From Phragmites australis (taxonomy: Eukaryota; Streptophyta; Magnoliopsida; Poales; Poaceae), in the NCBI RefSeq assembly GCF_958298935.1, contig NC_084932.1, positions 7,977,501-8,041,500 on the forward strand: a DNA stretch of 64,000 nucleotides. The letters run 5' to 3'. Position numbers and translations under genes: made by a program. Position 1 is the first letter of the stretch. Each line of letters begins with the position of its first letter. Below the pieces are notes generated by a model that was not told the DNA's origin, did no database searches, and saw only the letters and a program-made list of their open reading frames with translations. Shown here piece after piece: positions 44,145 through 56,339 of the stretch.

Positions 44145-45447
44145 TTAGATGTTGCAGAACCTGGTCTTGTTTTCTGAGCTAATGGCTAGCTTCTTAATGG
44201 TGCTGGCTTCTTGAGCTATGGACTTCTTTGAGGCGATCGCTGAGGAGGTGTACTTCTTTTGGGAGATGGCTGAGGAGAGGGAGATCTTCGAGGCGACGGT
44301 GGCCCGGGGTGTAGTGGAGACTAGAGATTCTCGGAAGCTATCCCTGGTAGAAACACTATGTAGACCTTCTCCCACACGATGAATATGTGCTCATTCTCTC
44401 CTACAGTGTTCGCCCCCTCCTCTGTGGGGTAGTCCACCTCAACATGGTGGTATTGGTCAACTGCCTCGTCTATTTTGACCATGGCATAGCCCTCCAGTAT
44501 CAGATATCCGAGCAAATGTTCATGGGAGCCACGGGGATAAGCCACGTTGGAAGCCAACTTGATGGTAAGTTTCCTAGCAACAATGTGTACTTCACAAGGT
44601 GTCCATGCTATGATGAGGTCCACAGCATAAGTGATGGAGTTAGCTCCCGGAACTCCCATGGACGCAGAGCTACTCCGACGATCACCGAGGCTAGAGCAAC
44701 ATTAGGAGATGCTGTCGGCCGTTCATGTTCGCTCACAATGGCACCCGATTCACGCATGAGGGCTTGTTGTACTGCTTGTGCTATTTTTTCTTCTGTATGT
44801 TCCCTCTCTTTTTTTAGTGCTTGTTCAAGCATTTCCATCATCCTAGCTTGTTCTGTCTCTCATTCTGCATCTTGCTCTGCTTGGGATCTCTTTCGACTCT
44901 TGTAACTATTGACGTCGCCTAGAAACCCATATTTCCAACCCATCACTCCAATGCCTCATGTGCGACCACCATGCTCCTTGTTTCCCAGGGCCAAGGTGAG
45001 CTCATCTCTATTCTTGTTTGGTTTGAAAGAGCCTTGTGCAGACTACTCGTGTGCTTTCGTAAGCTTTTCTGCAAGATTTTGTGTCACTTTCGGGTCTTTA
45101 GAGGTCGTAAAGGATAAGCTTCCATCAGACGAGTAAGAAGCACCTCTCCCAAGAAGGAAGTGTGTTGATCGTTTGCTCAAGCCCTCTCTATCTTAGCCAT
45201 GACACCTCTCTCTCGCAGTTCATCTAGCTGTTGTTGCCATTGCCTTTCTTTCCTCACATAACCACACTGCCGACTTTGTAGGGGTACATGTTCTTCTTCA
45301 AGTTTGCTTTGTTCACCTTACTAACCTCTGTGCTTCTTCTGATAACTTGTACTCCGCAAAGACTTTCCAATGATCTTCCAGTTGCAGCCATTTACGGAAA
45401 TCTGGTGTTGTACATTTTTGCACATACGTTCTGTTCAGTGTCCCCTT
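44145..45447 (-). pseudogene. CACTA transposon-associated protein, C-terminal part
   Basis: Reading leftwards from 45447: GTLNRTYVQKCTTPDFRKWL, EDHWKVFAEYKLSEEAQRLV, a segment with SSPWPWETRSMVVAHE-like text, then (near 44900) FLATSIVTRVERDPKQSRMR. A coiled-coil stretch follows (44608-44841, MEMLEQALKKEREHTEEKIA), then 44321-44659 with ITYAVDLIIAWTPCEVHIVA and a helix-rich domain, and a Ser/Lys-rich tail (44145-44375). This succession matches the large ORF1-type (Ptta/En-Spm associated) proteins of grass CACTA elements. It is interrupted at 45447 by element C; the N-terminal side continues at 63590. Confidence 0.65.
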
Positions 45448-47418
45448 TGTAACACCTTGATTTTCAATTCTCAGTTTCTTAAAATTTTCCTAGAATTAAT
45501 TAAGGACCCAACAAATAGGATAGGATAGAACTTATTTTCTAAAACCAAATCCAAATTTGATATAGGTTATAATTGTTTGAAGTGCATTCATGCTAAGTAT
45601 AGGCATGTAGGATTTTATTTGGAGTTTATTGGGCTTTGTTTGAGTTGATTTTCCTTTGAATTTGAATTTCAAATGAATTTATAAAATCAAATGGAATAGA
45701 AAAAGAATAAAACTCTTCCCGGGCTATCCCTCCTCACCCTAACCCAGCCTGGTATTCCCTCACCTCCACTCGCCATTCTTCCACCTAGGCCCCTCCCAAC
45801 GCCTTCAGCCCAGTGTCGCGCCGTGCTTGCCGCTCGCTTGCATCCCGGCCTGCTCACGCGTGCGCCCACTCAGCCGAATGTGCCCTACGCCATGCTGCCT
45901 TCGTCCGTGCCACAGCTGGTGGACCCCACCTATTGGAGTCATCTCTGACGTGGAGACTGCTATCACAGCTGAGTCCGATTTGGACAGTGCCGCCCCAAGG
46001 AGTCCCGGCCCTTCCCGAGACCCTCTAGCTGCCTATATATGCCTATGGCCCCTCTAGGTTTTCCCCAAGTCAATATGCCAGTTCTAGCGCATCTTATCAA
46101 GATCTAAGTACTGCCGCTGCCATTAGAGCCGCCTCGGTGAAGCTCGCCGCCATGCTACTCTAGGGCCACCTAGCGTTGTTTGAGACCACCGGAAGGAGTG
46201 CATGCCTCTATTGAAGCTCGTGTTGCCCTCATCGTTGCCATTTGACTGCCAGAGCACCACCGTCGACGAAGATCCGAGCTGCTCCGCCACCTCTTGGGTA
46301 GAATTACTTAGCCATGCTTTTGGGATGTTGGGGAAGTGTCATAGACATGTTTAGTGGACATATGCAATGGTGATAATTAACTTGTTTTAGTAACATGGAA
46401 CCCTAGGACTCGGGCAAGGAGATGGTTTGATAATGGTGGTTCATATGGTGAGCTTGTGGATAGGTTCCACGAGAAGTGTTAGGTTTTGTTGGTTATTTCC
46501 CCGTTGGATAGTCTTTGCCCAAGTGACACAAATAAGGACTAGTTCGTGGAGCGACAACCCAAGAAATACCGTACCAAACACGAGGCTGATATGGGTAAGG
46601 CTTAGAATATCAATTAGACACCTGGCTGGTATTCGTTGGAGTACCAGGACCTAATTGATGGACCATGCTTCGTAGTGATATCTTGGTGACACAACAATGG
46701 TGTGTGTTAAGTGTTTGCCCGACACGGCAACATGGATATCATGACTCGTGGCTAAAAGTTGGACAACCTCTGCAGAGTGTAAAACTGTTATAACAGTCGT
46801 GCCCACGATTATGGGAGACTTGCATCCTCACATGATTAGTTGGTCATGGTAAAGGTTTGGCTATAGGTTGGTGATATGGGTGATGGTTGGATGGTTATGG
46901 TTTGTAAGGTGGTTAGCTTTGGGTAATGTCTAGTTGTTGGGTTATATTCACTTAATAACTGCTTAATGCTTTTGAATTACATTACTGTTTTCTTTACTCG
47001 CATTTACACAAATGTACCATGTGTTAGCTTATTCTTGTTGTAAGCCTACATATCATTATCTTTCCCACACTTACTGAGTACTCCATGTGCTCACCCTTGC
47101 TATCTCCCCCAATACATATGTTGCTCAGTGGAAGACTTCCAAGACTTTCAAGATGACGACCTGGTGTACAAGGAGTGTGTTCCCATTCGGTGCCTGTGGA
47201 GTCGTGTGGTCGCCAATGCTTTTGTTCCGCTACCATCATTTAGTTGTTGTCATTTAGCTAATATCTTGTTTAGGTGAAGTCTTTAATGTAAGAGTTAAAC
47301 AGTTGTAAGTTAAAAGTATTACTTTTTTTTACTTCACCTGTGATGTCCTTATGTGTGTTGAACTTTCTGGGCACACATAAGCCACACTTGGTTTTGTCCA
47401 TTAAAACTGGGTGTGACA
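45448..47418 (+). repeat. Element C, 5' LTR
   Basis: 1971 bp with TG...CA ends. GCCTATATATGCC at 46031 is the likely TATA box. Compared with the 3' LTR it lacks ~0.89 kb after about 46300, where CCACCTCTT joins directly to GGGTAGAATT. Confidence 0.85.
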
Positions 47419-47422
47419 GAGC

Positions 47423-47434
47423 TGGTATCAGAGT
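47423..47434 (+). promoter_or_regulatory. Element C primer-binding site
   Basis: TGGTATCAGAGT lies five bases after the 5' LTR. It matches the initiator tRNA-Met 3' end used by most plant gypsy elements (TGGTATCAGAGC) except for the last base. Confidence 0.85.
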
Positions 47435-47586
47435 CATATTGACTGTAGGACCACAAGCCTAGTTAGAATGGTCATTCTAAGGTTTTTCCTAGTTCGTCTA
47501 AACCCATTGAAGCTTTCCCTTAGTTCTCATACTTGTGTCTTGCTATCTTTAAGGTTAGTTCTTATATCCTATCTTCTCCTTTATAG

Positions 47587-48385
47587 ATGGTTCGCCAGCT
47601 ACTCACCACTCGAAAGTCAACTGGAGGACGTCCACCCATTCTTCAACGTGTTCCAACTGAAGAGGAGATTGATGATCCCACTTCTCGTAACATGGATCCT
47701 GTTCCCAATGTCTACGAGAGTGACAGTCTTCACACTGGACACCTTCCTCACTTGTTGTGGGGAATACTTTCTGATATTTGGACATACGCAGAAGCCAATC
47801 TATAGGGGAATTAAGAAGCAATACTCTGGATATGTGGAATGGAAGGTAGAAGTCACCATCTACGACTACGAGCGAAGCGAAGATGAAGGAATGGATGTTC
47901 GTCAAGTTGTGGGCATTCACTTAGCATTGACCCCAAGAGCAACCTTCACTGCCGGTGTTTGAGATGCAGCACGTCAAGCCATATCCCATGTTTGAGACCA
48001 ATACAACAGCAGGATGGTCGACTATCCTTATGCATACTGTCCCTGAAGAACTCGTGGCAGTGATGAACCGTTTGTGAAGCGCCCTTTCAGAGAAAACACC
48101 AAGCTATGCGAACAAGTTGCGCTCATAATGGCCTTGGAAGATTTACTAGACTGTGCCCTATGGGAATTGGGAGATATTCGTCAATGCCTCACTTTCGTCA
48201 CTTCACTGCTCAAGGATGAACATGATGCCAACCAAGAAGAACCTACAGAAGATCAAGAAGAAGTCCTGTCTATCCATTCACCTCCGCGCAAGAGGATCTG
48301 CCTCAACACACCCGCCATAGAAGAAGAAGGATCAGTCGATTCATTCCCCTCAGGATCCCGCACTAGAGAGGAGTCCAAGCACTAG
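47587..48385 (+). pseudogene. Extra ORF of element C with histone H3-tail-like N-terminus
   Basis: The ATG at 47587 opens MVRQLLTTRKSTGGRPP, whose residues 7-17 match histone H3 residues 6-16 (TARKSTGGKAP) at 8 of 11 positions, K10 aligning with H3 Lys9. The frame ends at 47805; protein-like text continues in the next phase from ~47800 (RGIKKQYSGYVEWKVEVTIY, then GIHLALTPRATFTAGV) and, after stops, at 48074-48385 (KLCEQVALIMALEDLLDCAL, an acidic linker, and SPPRKRIC, a possible nuclear localisation signal). It lies between PBS and gag on the sense strand. I recall similar unnamed ORFs in other grass Tekay-like elements, but no function. It is broken by one frameshift and several stops. Confidence 0.55.
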
Positions 48386-48607
48386 AGTCTTCGTTAAGGA
48401 TAATAATGATAGTGTGAGAATTGTTATGGTGCTAAATGTGTGATTTGGATATTTTGTTTGAGTGTCGGTGTATGCTGTGGAATGCTTTGGCACCTTGTCT
48501 ACAGTCGCATCTTTAATATCTATAATATAATATAGTTGTGTTTCCTTAGTTAAATCCTTTTCCAGTCTTGCTTATCTACTTATGTCCCTCTTTCCAACCC
48601 TAATCAG

Positions 48608-49605
48608 ATGGTTAACACAAGAAGGAGAACCAATACCAACGAGGAGAACAACAACAACCAGAATCCACCCTCGCCTCCTCCAGTGACCTTGGAATAACAG
48701 GTGGCTATGAAAACTCAGATCTTATAAGTTTTAGCTCAAACTATGGTGCAGATGCAGCAACAGTAGCCAAATCATGTTCCTCAACCCCATCAACCATCAA
48801 GACTTGAAGAATTCAAGAGAACTCAGCCCCAGTCTTCAGTCATGCAGTGGAGCCTATGGATGCAGATGATTTGCTGAAAGATATAGAAAGAAAGCTACAA
48901 GTTGCACAATGCAATGACAGAGAGATGGTACTCTATGCTTCGCACCAACTCGTTGGCCAAGCTTTAGAGTGGTGGGAAGCATATTGTGCTGCACATGACA
49001 ACCCAACAGCTATCACGTGGACGGAGTTCAAATCCAATTTCCACACTCATCATGTGTCATCGGGAGATGTTCGTTTGAAGAAGAAGGAATTCATGAGCTT
49101 GAAGCAAGGACCAATGACTGTGAGAGAGTATGTGACCAAGTTTTCCCAGTTGTCTAGGTATGCTCCAAATGAAGTGGATACAGATGAGAAGAAGCAAGAA
49201 TGCTTTCTAGAAGGTCTGAATGATGCTATTGAATATACCCTACTTCTTCAAGAGTTCCCTAATTTCCAAGCAATGGTGAACAAAGCTTTAGTGGCTGAAC
49301 ACAAGTGTCGTCAACTAGACGAGAAGAAGAGGAAGATATCTTTCCAAGGACAAGGAAGCAACACACATCCCCGTGTGGCAACTCAAACTCCCCCGCAAGG
49401 TCCTATGTTCCGTACCAATAATCAGTACATGCCTCAGTCTCAAGCCCCTGTTCAGCGCTCCAACTATCAGACACCTCGTTCAACTCCACCAACTACTCCT
49501 CAAGTCAAGAACATCCCTGCTACTTCTACCTCATGCAAAGGATGTTTTCACTATGGAGAGCTAGGATACTATGTGAATCGGTGCCCTACGAGGAATCTAA
49601 ATTAG
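48608..49605 (+). pseudogene. Element C gag
   Basis: It starts MVNTRRRTNTNEENNNNQNP and has stops near 48694 and 48726. After a frameshift near 48840 it reads on in 48847-49605. The capsid-type domain includes ALEWWEAYCAAHDNPTAITW, TVREYVTKFSQLSRYAPNEV and ECFLEGLNDAI. The zinc knuckle near the end, CFHYGELGYYVNRC, has lost its second Cys and its His (both Tyr). It would have formed the virus-like particle core. Confidence 0.85.
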
Positions 49606-49755
49606 TCCAACACCAACACCCCGAAGTCTACTAAGTTACAACCCCAAGCATGCAATGGAAATCAGACCCCTATTCAGAACAACCGTTGACAGCAGAACTT
49701 CGTTCAAGGGAAGGTCAACCATGTCACAGCAGAAGAAGCTCAAGATGTTCAGGAT

Positions 49756-50340
49756 GTGGTGTACGGTATGTTCCTCATCAACTCTCAGCCTGCATCAGTT
49801 TTGTTTGATTCTGGAGCTTCGCATTCTTTCATAACTACCAAATATATTGCCAAGCATGGTTTACCTATGGTTATGATGAAACAACCTATGCTTATTTGCT
49901 CTCCTGGAGGAGAATTGAAAGCACAATATATGTGTCATAGGATGAAACTTAAAATAAGGGGGGGGGGGGGTAGACTTTCCAGTAAATCTTGCAGTCATGG
50001 AATCTGAGGGCATAGATGTTATCCTCGGAATGGATTGGTTATCGAAATTTTATGGAGTAATTGAGTGTGCCAGAAGAGCAGTCCACCTGACTAGTGGAGA
50101 TGGAACCAAAGTTGAGTTTGTAGCTAGTATCCCAGTAGCAGAGGATTGTTCTCTCAATTTACTTGAAGAAAACCCCATTAATCAGATCAGAGTGGTTCGT
50201 GAATTTCCTGATGTTTTTCCTGATGAATTGCCAGGTATACCACTAGATCGAGAAATTGAGTTTGTCATTGAATTGGTACCCGGTACGGCCCCTATAGCTA
50301 AAAGGCCATATAGAATGTCTGCTAACGACCTAGCTGAGTT
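49756..50340 (+). pseudogene. Element C aspartic protease
   Basis: The catalytic motif is in ASVLFDSGASHSFITTKYIA; the second landmark is IDVILGMDWLSKFYGVIECA. The frame shifts at a run of 13 G (49958-49970), so the two halves lie in different phases. Because the shift sits exactly in a homopolymer it may be a sequencing error rather than a real mutation. Confidence 0.85.
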
Positions 50341-51060
50341 AAACTAGCAAATCCAAGAACAGTTAGGTAAAGGTTTTATTGGACCAAGTGCGTCACCTTG
50401 GGGAGCCCCAGTTCTTTTCGTGGATAAGAAGGATGGTGCCCGAAGAATGTGTGTAGACTACAAAGTGCTCAATGACGTGACCATTAAGAACAAGTACCTG
50501 TTACCACGGATTGAGGATTTGTTTGATCAGATGAGAGGAGCCCAAGTGTTCTCCAAGATTGATCTAAGGTCTGTATATTACTAGTTGAAGATTCGATCGT
50601 CGGATGTATCCAAGACCGCCTTCAGTACTCAATATGGACTATATGAGTATACTGTTATGCCTTTTGGATTGACCAATGGCCCAGCCTATTTTATTAATAA
50701 GGTATTTATGGATTATCTGGACAAGTTTGTAGTGGTGTTCATTGATGATATTCTAATTTTCTCTAGGAGTGAAGAAGAACGCAAAGAACATTTGAGAATT
50801 GTGCTACAGACACTCAGAGAGCATCAGTTGTATGCCAACCTTAGCAAGTGTGATTTTTGGTTAGATCAAGTTGCTTTTCTTGGCCATATCATAACAGCTG
50901 GAGGTGTAGCAGTAGATCCAAGCAAAGTGAAGGATGTGTTGAATTGGTTACGCCCACCAATGTGTTAGAGATCCAAAGTTTCCTTGGTTTAGCAGGATAT
51001 TATCGCCGCTTCATAGAAGGATTCTCTAAGATAGCTCAACCTCTTACCTCTTTGCTATAG
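50200..51060 (+). pseudogene. Element C reverse transcriptase
   Basis: It follows the protease in frame: FPDVFPDELPGIPLDREIEF, then a stop near 50345, [44 protein letters not shown], a stop near 50582, [19 protein letters not shown], the catalytic FIDDILIFS (YxDD box with F), and [19 protein letters not shown] +1 shift occurs near 50960, after which [20 protein letters not shown] continues to 51058. Confidence 0.9.
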
Positions 51061-51066
51061 AAAAAT

Positions 51067-51530
51067 GTGGTTTTTAAATGGAGCCCAGCTTGTCAAGAAA
51101 GTTTCGAAGAGTTGAAGAGGAGATTGACTATAGCCCCAGTGCTAGTTCTACCAGACATCAGCAAGAACTTTGATACCTACTGTGATGCTTCGCGACAAGG
51201 ATTTGGATGTGTTCTTATGCAAGAAGGTCAAGTCGTAGCATATGCGTCAAGGCAGTTAAGGAAGCATGAGGAGCATTACCGTACGCATGACCTAGAATTA
51301 GCAGCAGTGGTTCATGCACTAAAAATTAGGGGACACTATCTCATTGGAAAATAGTGTGAGATATACACGGATCACAAGAGTTTGAAATATATATTCACCC
51401 AACTAGATTTAAACCTTGTTCAGTGCCGATGGCTAGAGTTAATCAAGGACTATGATCTAGGAATCCATTATCACCCAGGTAAGCTAATGTGGTAGTTGAT
51501 GCGTTGAGTCGAAATAGTTATTTTAACTCG
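51067..51530 (+). pseudogene. Element C RNase H
   Basis: [20 protein letters not shown] carries the first catalytic Asp; [20 protein letters not shown] carries the Glu; [15 protein letters not shown] carries the second Asp. A stop (TAG) lies at 51352-51354. Confidence 0.88.
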
Positions 51531-51533
51531 ATG

Positions 51534-52740
51534 ATGGTTCAAGATAGTCAACCCGAGTTATGAAAAGAGTTTGAGAAGCTTAACCTTGGTTTTGTGGCAG
51601 ATGTAGAAGCAACTACCATGGACGTTGATTGCACATTAGACCAAGATATTCGTAAAGGTCAACTTGAAGATGAAAAGATCAAGGAAATAAGGCAGCTTAT
51701 TAAGGATGATAAAGCAACAGGCTTTACGAAAGACAGTCAAGGTATTGTGTGGTTCAAAAAGAGAATCTCTGTGCCGAATCAGAAGGCCATTAAATAGTTA
51801 ATTTAGGGGAAGGCAATGATTCAGTATATTCCATTCACACCAAAAGCACGAAGATATATCAAGATCTCTAGGATCGTTATTGGTGATATGGAATGAAAAG
51901 AGATGTTGTAGAATATGTAGCCCTGTGTGATACTTGCAGGAAGGTCAAAGCAGAACGTCAGAGACCAGCAGGATTGCTACAGCCCTTGAAGGTACTTAAG
52001 TGGAAATGAGAGGAAATCAGTATGGATTTCATTGTCGGATTACCCTGTACACAAAGAGGATATGATTCTATATGGGTTATAGTTGATCGTTTGACTAAAG
52101 TCACCCATTTTATCCCGGTTATGCCTACATATAGTGGAGCCAGACTAGCAAAGCTGTATATGTCAAGAATAGTGTGTTTGCACGAAGTACCGAAGAAGAT
52201 TGTTTCGGATAGAGGAACTAAGTTTACTCCCAAGTTTTGGCAGAAGCTACATGAGTCTATGGACACTGCCTATCATCCTCAAACAGATGGTCACACTGAG
52301 AGAGTAAATCAGATACTCGAGGATACGTTAAGAGCTTGTGTTCTGAAGTATGGTAGAAGTTGGGATAAAATTCTGCCATATGCAGAGTTCTCGTACAACA
52401 ACAGTTATCAGGCAAGTCTCCAAATGTCCCCATTTGAAGCCCTGTATGGAAGAAAGTGTAGAACACCGCTGTTCTGGAATGAGACCAGAGAAAGTCAAAT
52501 TTTTGGTCCAGAAGTTCTACAAGTTACAGAAAAGCAAGTTCAGATAATTCGAGAGAATCTAAGGATTGCAAAATCGAGGCAGAAAAGTTATACTGATAAT
52601 AGACGAAGAGAATTGGTTTTGTCCATAAGAGGTCTTCGTAGATTTAAGGTCAAAGGGAAGTTATCACCAAGATTCATTGGACCTTTCAAGATACTGGATA
52701 AAAGAGGAGAAGTAGCTTATCAGTTGGAGTTACTGCCTTA
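51534..52740 (+). pseudogene. Element C integrase
   Basis: The N-terminal zinc region is broken (51594-51950). The core is open from 52022: MDFIVGLPCTQRGYDSIWVI (first Asp), KIVSDRGTKFTPKFWQKLHE (second Asp), and YHPQTDGHTERVNQILEDTL (Glu), the D,D-35-E triad. C-terminal part: GKLSPRFIGPFKILDKRGEV. The family integrates element DNA in the nucleus. Confidence 0.9.
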
Positions 52741-53040
52741 GCTGGCAGATGTGCATGATGTCTTTCATGTATCTCAGTTGAAGAACTGTCTTCGAGTGCC
52801 CAAAAAATAGTTGCCAACGGAAGATTTGGATGTTCAAGAAAATCTCTCCTATACAGAGTATCCAGTAAAGATCATTGAAAGATCAGAAAGGGTTACTAGA
52901 ACCGAAGTGATATCAATGTGCAAGGTGCAGTGGAGTCACACTCAAAGGAATAAGCAACATGGGAAAGAGAAGAAGATATGAAGTTAGAGTTTCCTCATCT
53001 TTTCTTTGATCTGTACGAATCTCGAGGGTGAGATTCATTC
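52741..53040 (+). pseudogene. Element C chromodomain region, degenerate
   Basis: After a stop at 52739, LADVHDVFHVSQLKNCLRVP is followed by the chromodomain-type segment (PVKIIERSERVTR..., VQWSHTQRNKQ). The usual WE(R/P)E motif is disrupted. In chromoviruses this domain steers integration toward heterochromatin, some by binding methylated H3 Lys9. Confidence 0.7.
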
Positions 53041-53041
53041 C

Positions 53042-53054
53042 AAGGGGGTAGGTT
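53042..53054 (+). promoter_or_regulatory. Element C polypurine tract
   Basis: AAGGGGGTAGGTT directly precedes the 3' LTR start at 53055, where plus-strand synthesis is primed. Confidence 0.7.
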
Positions 53055-55106
53055 TGTAACACCTTGATTTTCAATTTCTCACTTTCTAAAAATTGTCCTA
53101 GAATTAATTAAGGACTCAAAAAATAGGATAGGATAAAACTTATTTTCTAAAACCAAATCCAAATTTGATATAGGTTATAATTGTTTGAAGTGCATTCACG
53201 CTGAGTATAGGCATGTAGGATTTTATTTGAAGTTTATTTGGCTTTATTTAAGTTGATTTTGCTTTGAATTCGAATTTCAAATGAGTTTAGAAAAGGAAAT
53301 GAAATAGAAAAAGAATAAAACTCATCCTGGGTCGTCCCTCCTCAACCTAACCCCGGCTCGGTTTTCCCTCACCTCCACCTGCCATTCTTCCGCCTGGGCC
53401 GCTCCCAGCGCCTTCGGCCTAGCGTCGCGCCGTGCTTGCCGCTCACCTGCTCCCTAGCCCGCTCACGCGTGTGCCCGCTGCAGTCTAACGCGCCCTACGC
53501 CATGCCACTTTCGCCCGTGCTGCTGGTGGTGGACCCCATCAATCAGAGTCATCTCTGACCCAGAGACTGCCATCGCCGCTGAGTCCAATTTGGTTAGTGC
53601 TGCCCCAAGGAGTCCCGACCCTTCCCGAGACCCTCTAGCCGCCTATATATGCCCATGACCCCTATAGGTTTCCCCAAGCCAATCCACCGGTTTTAGCGCA
53701 TCTCGTCGAGATCTAAGTACTACCGCCGCCATTAGAGTCACCTTGGTGAAGCTCACTGTCGTGTCGCTCTAAGGCCACCCAACGCCGTCTGAGACCACTG
53801 GAAGGACTGCCTGCCTCCGCTGAAGCTCGTGTGCCCTCACCATCACTGTTTGACTGCCACAGCACTGCCATCAACGAAGATCCGAGCCGCAATGCCACCT
53901 CTCCCATCGTCGACCACCTTCCCATGCCTCATCGTGCTCGGTAAGCATCCAAATCAATTCGTCGTTAGCTTCTGGTCATGTACCGCCGCCCAATTGTCAT
54001 GTTCCATAGATGACGACGAGGTTCACACCATCCTCTAGCGAGATCACCACCGTGCCATGCCCGTCGCCGCCCTGAGTCATCGTGCTTACCCCCTCCGGCT
54101 GCCTACTCATTTCTGAGCCGTTGGATCCAAAACCAGTGGCCATGATTAGATCTAGAAATATCCCATCATTAGCTAATCACAAGCCGACACATGTCCCTCT
54201 TATTCCAAGTCAGCTCCTTTGCCACATCAGCTTGCCACCTCAGCCGCCACATCAGCAGTAGGTGCTGATGTGTCTCGCCCAGTTAGCAAATCACAGTTTT
54301 CCAATACAAAAATAAATCTGATAATTCCAGAATTAATGTAATTTTACAATTAAGCCCATGTCTTTTTGTAGTTTAGCCTCTAAACTTGTTTTTAGCGTAT
54401 ATTTTTCGTCGTAGCTCCTTTTTCAGCGATTCTTGTGCCGTTGGATTCATTTTTCAGAGCTCTATCTTTCTAGATAGATTTTGTCTTGTTGTAATTTTGT
54501 TTTGTGTACTGTTCTTATTGTGTTTTATTTGTGCGCTTTGCCGGTAATCGTGCGATTAGATGTCAATGCCCTGGATCAGTTTGAGGAGCATCAAGATCAA
54601 GAGCTAGAGTTCACTAAGCAACATCAAGGAGAAGGCTAGTGTCCTTGATCATATTAAACCTATGTTTTAAATGTTTTACTTTACAAAATTGCATGCAATG
54701 TCTATCAATTTGATGGGTAGTCACCTATGTTAGGGTTTACCTAGTTCTTCCTTTACATTTATTGAAGCCTAAGTGGTAGTTGATATGAGTACCTTGGGTA
54801 GAATTGCTTAGCCATGCTTTTGGGATGTTGGAGAAGTGTCATATACATATTTAGTGGACATATGCAATGGTGATAATGAACTTGTTTTAGTAACATGGAA
54901 CCCTAGGACTTGGGCAAGGAGTTGGTTTGATAATGGTGGTTCATGTGGTGGGCTTGTGGATACGTTCCAAGAAAAGGTGTTAGGTTTTGTTGGTTATTTC
55001 CCTGTTGGATAGTTTTTGGCCAAGTGACACATATAAGGACCGGTTCGTGGAGCGACAACCCAATAAATATCGTACCAAACACGAGGCCGATATGGGTAAG
55101 GCTTAG
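53055..55106 (+). repeat. Element C, 3' LTR, left part
   Basis: Close match to the 5' LTR from TGTAACACCTTG to GGGTAAGGCTTAG, but with ~0.89 kb (about 53905-54790) that the 5' LTR lacks. It is cut by element D at 55107. Confidence 0.85.
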
Positions 55107-56036
55107 TGATGAGCCCATGGCTCATTCGGATACAATCAATACCACCAATAATCCTCGAATCATACAAGGTCCAATTACAAGAGCATGTTACGACAATTAG
55201 ACCACCAGGTGAACTTGTTCCTTGCTGTTTATGTTTCCTTGGATGGATTACTACTAAATTCTTGTGATGATTTATTGCATAGGAACATGAGAGAAGCACC
55301 ACAACCTTACTCGAACGTCACTCCTCGAAGGCCAAGTCTACTCGGACTGAAGGCTGAGCTTTAGTCGTGGTCGTGGTCGAAGTCGTGGTTGTGGTTGAAG
55401 TCGAGTTTCAGGACAGCACGACAGTAAAATGGACATAACTCTCTTATACGAAGTCCGTTTTAGGCAATCTTGGACATTCTAGAAATCTTACGACGAGCCC
55501 TTTCCAATGGATATGAGCTTGACAAAATATTCCTTATAGTTTAGTTAGAGTCAAATGAATAAGGTGCTGCATCACTGTTTTGAACCCTGCTGGGTTTTGT
55601 AATCGTGTTGGAGTCGGAGTCTAGGTTGTGCACGCCTCTCTCCACGGTTGCACAACCCTAGGTCGACCTCCTCACGCCCCCCTATATATACACAATAGCC
55701 ATCATAGTTTAGGCTTGAGCTTAGCTTAGATTATTCTGTTTAATAAAGTTTTACCGTTTATCGGTTTGTTGAACCCCAAACTCGAGTGCTTCATTGGTAA
55801 TTAGTAATATTCAGATTGCATCTACCTGTTCTTGCTTGTGTTCTCGATTTGCTTGCAGGAAAAGCCTTCTTGGCGAGGTCAACCGCGTCTTAGCATGGTT
55901 AATAACCACGGAGTAGTGGTGTAGTGGTTGTGAGGGTTCTTGACCTATTCTGATCGAAGCCTTTGGATCATCAACGTCGAAACTCCACTAATCGACTTAT
56001 CATATTACCTTTGAAAGATCAGGCAAACGTGCATCA
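55107..56036 (+). repeat. Element D, 5' LTR
   Basis: 930 bp. Contains a TATA-like CCTATATATACACAATAG at ~55682. It is nearly identical to the 3' LTR apart from scattered substitutions and small indels. Confidence 0.92.
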
Positions 56037-56038
56037 AG

Positions 56039-56050
56039 TGGTATCAGAGC
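56039..56050 (+). promoter_or_regulatory. Element D primer-binding site
   Basis: TGGTATCAGAGC begins three bases after the LTR end and matches initiator tRNA-Met exactly as usual in plant gypsy elements. Confidence 0.92.
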
Positions 56051-56339
56051 CTCTGTTGCCCGTTAGGTAATCTCAGTTATCATTTTTTTTTCATCGAGTT
56101 CCTTTACCCAGAGTCCAGAAAATTACCCCGCAAAAAAGGGATTTAGATCTTAGTTTTCCGTTGTCCAAACCATTTTGTGCCTTTCGTAATTTTGTTTTCA
56201 GTTTTCGCGTTGTTGAGTTTAAGTCCATCGTCGGTGTCTTGTTGCTGGTCGAGTCATCGTGTTCTAGTTTCTATCGTCGAGTCTTTGCTATTTTAGTCAT
56301 CGAGTAACTCGGCTTGCCTAGTCTGCTATAGCCGAGTTT

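Noticed and set aside
52257..52466. Minus-strand ORF inside the C integrase
   Set aside because: It is antisense shadow of the integrase core, which carries the conserved catalytic motifs.
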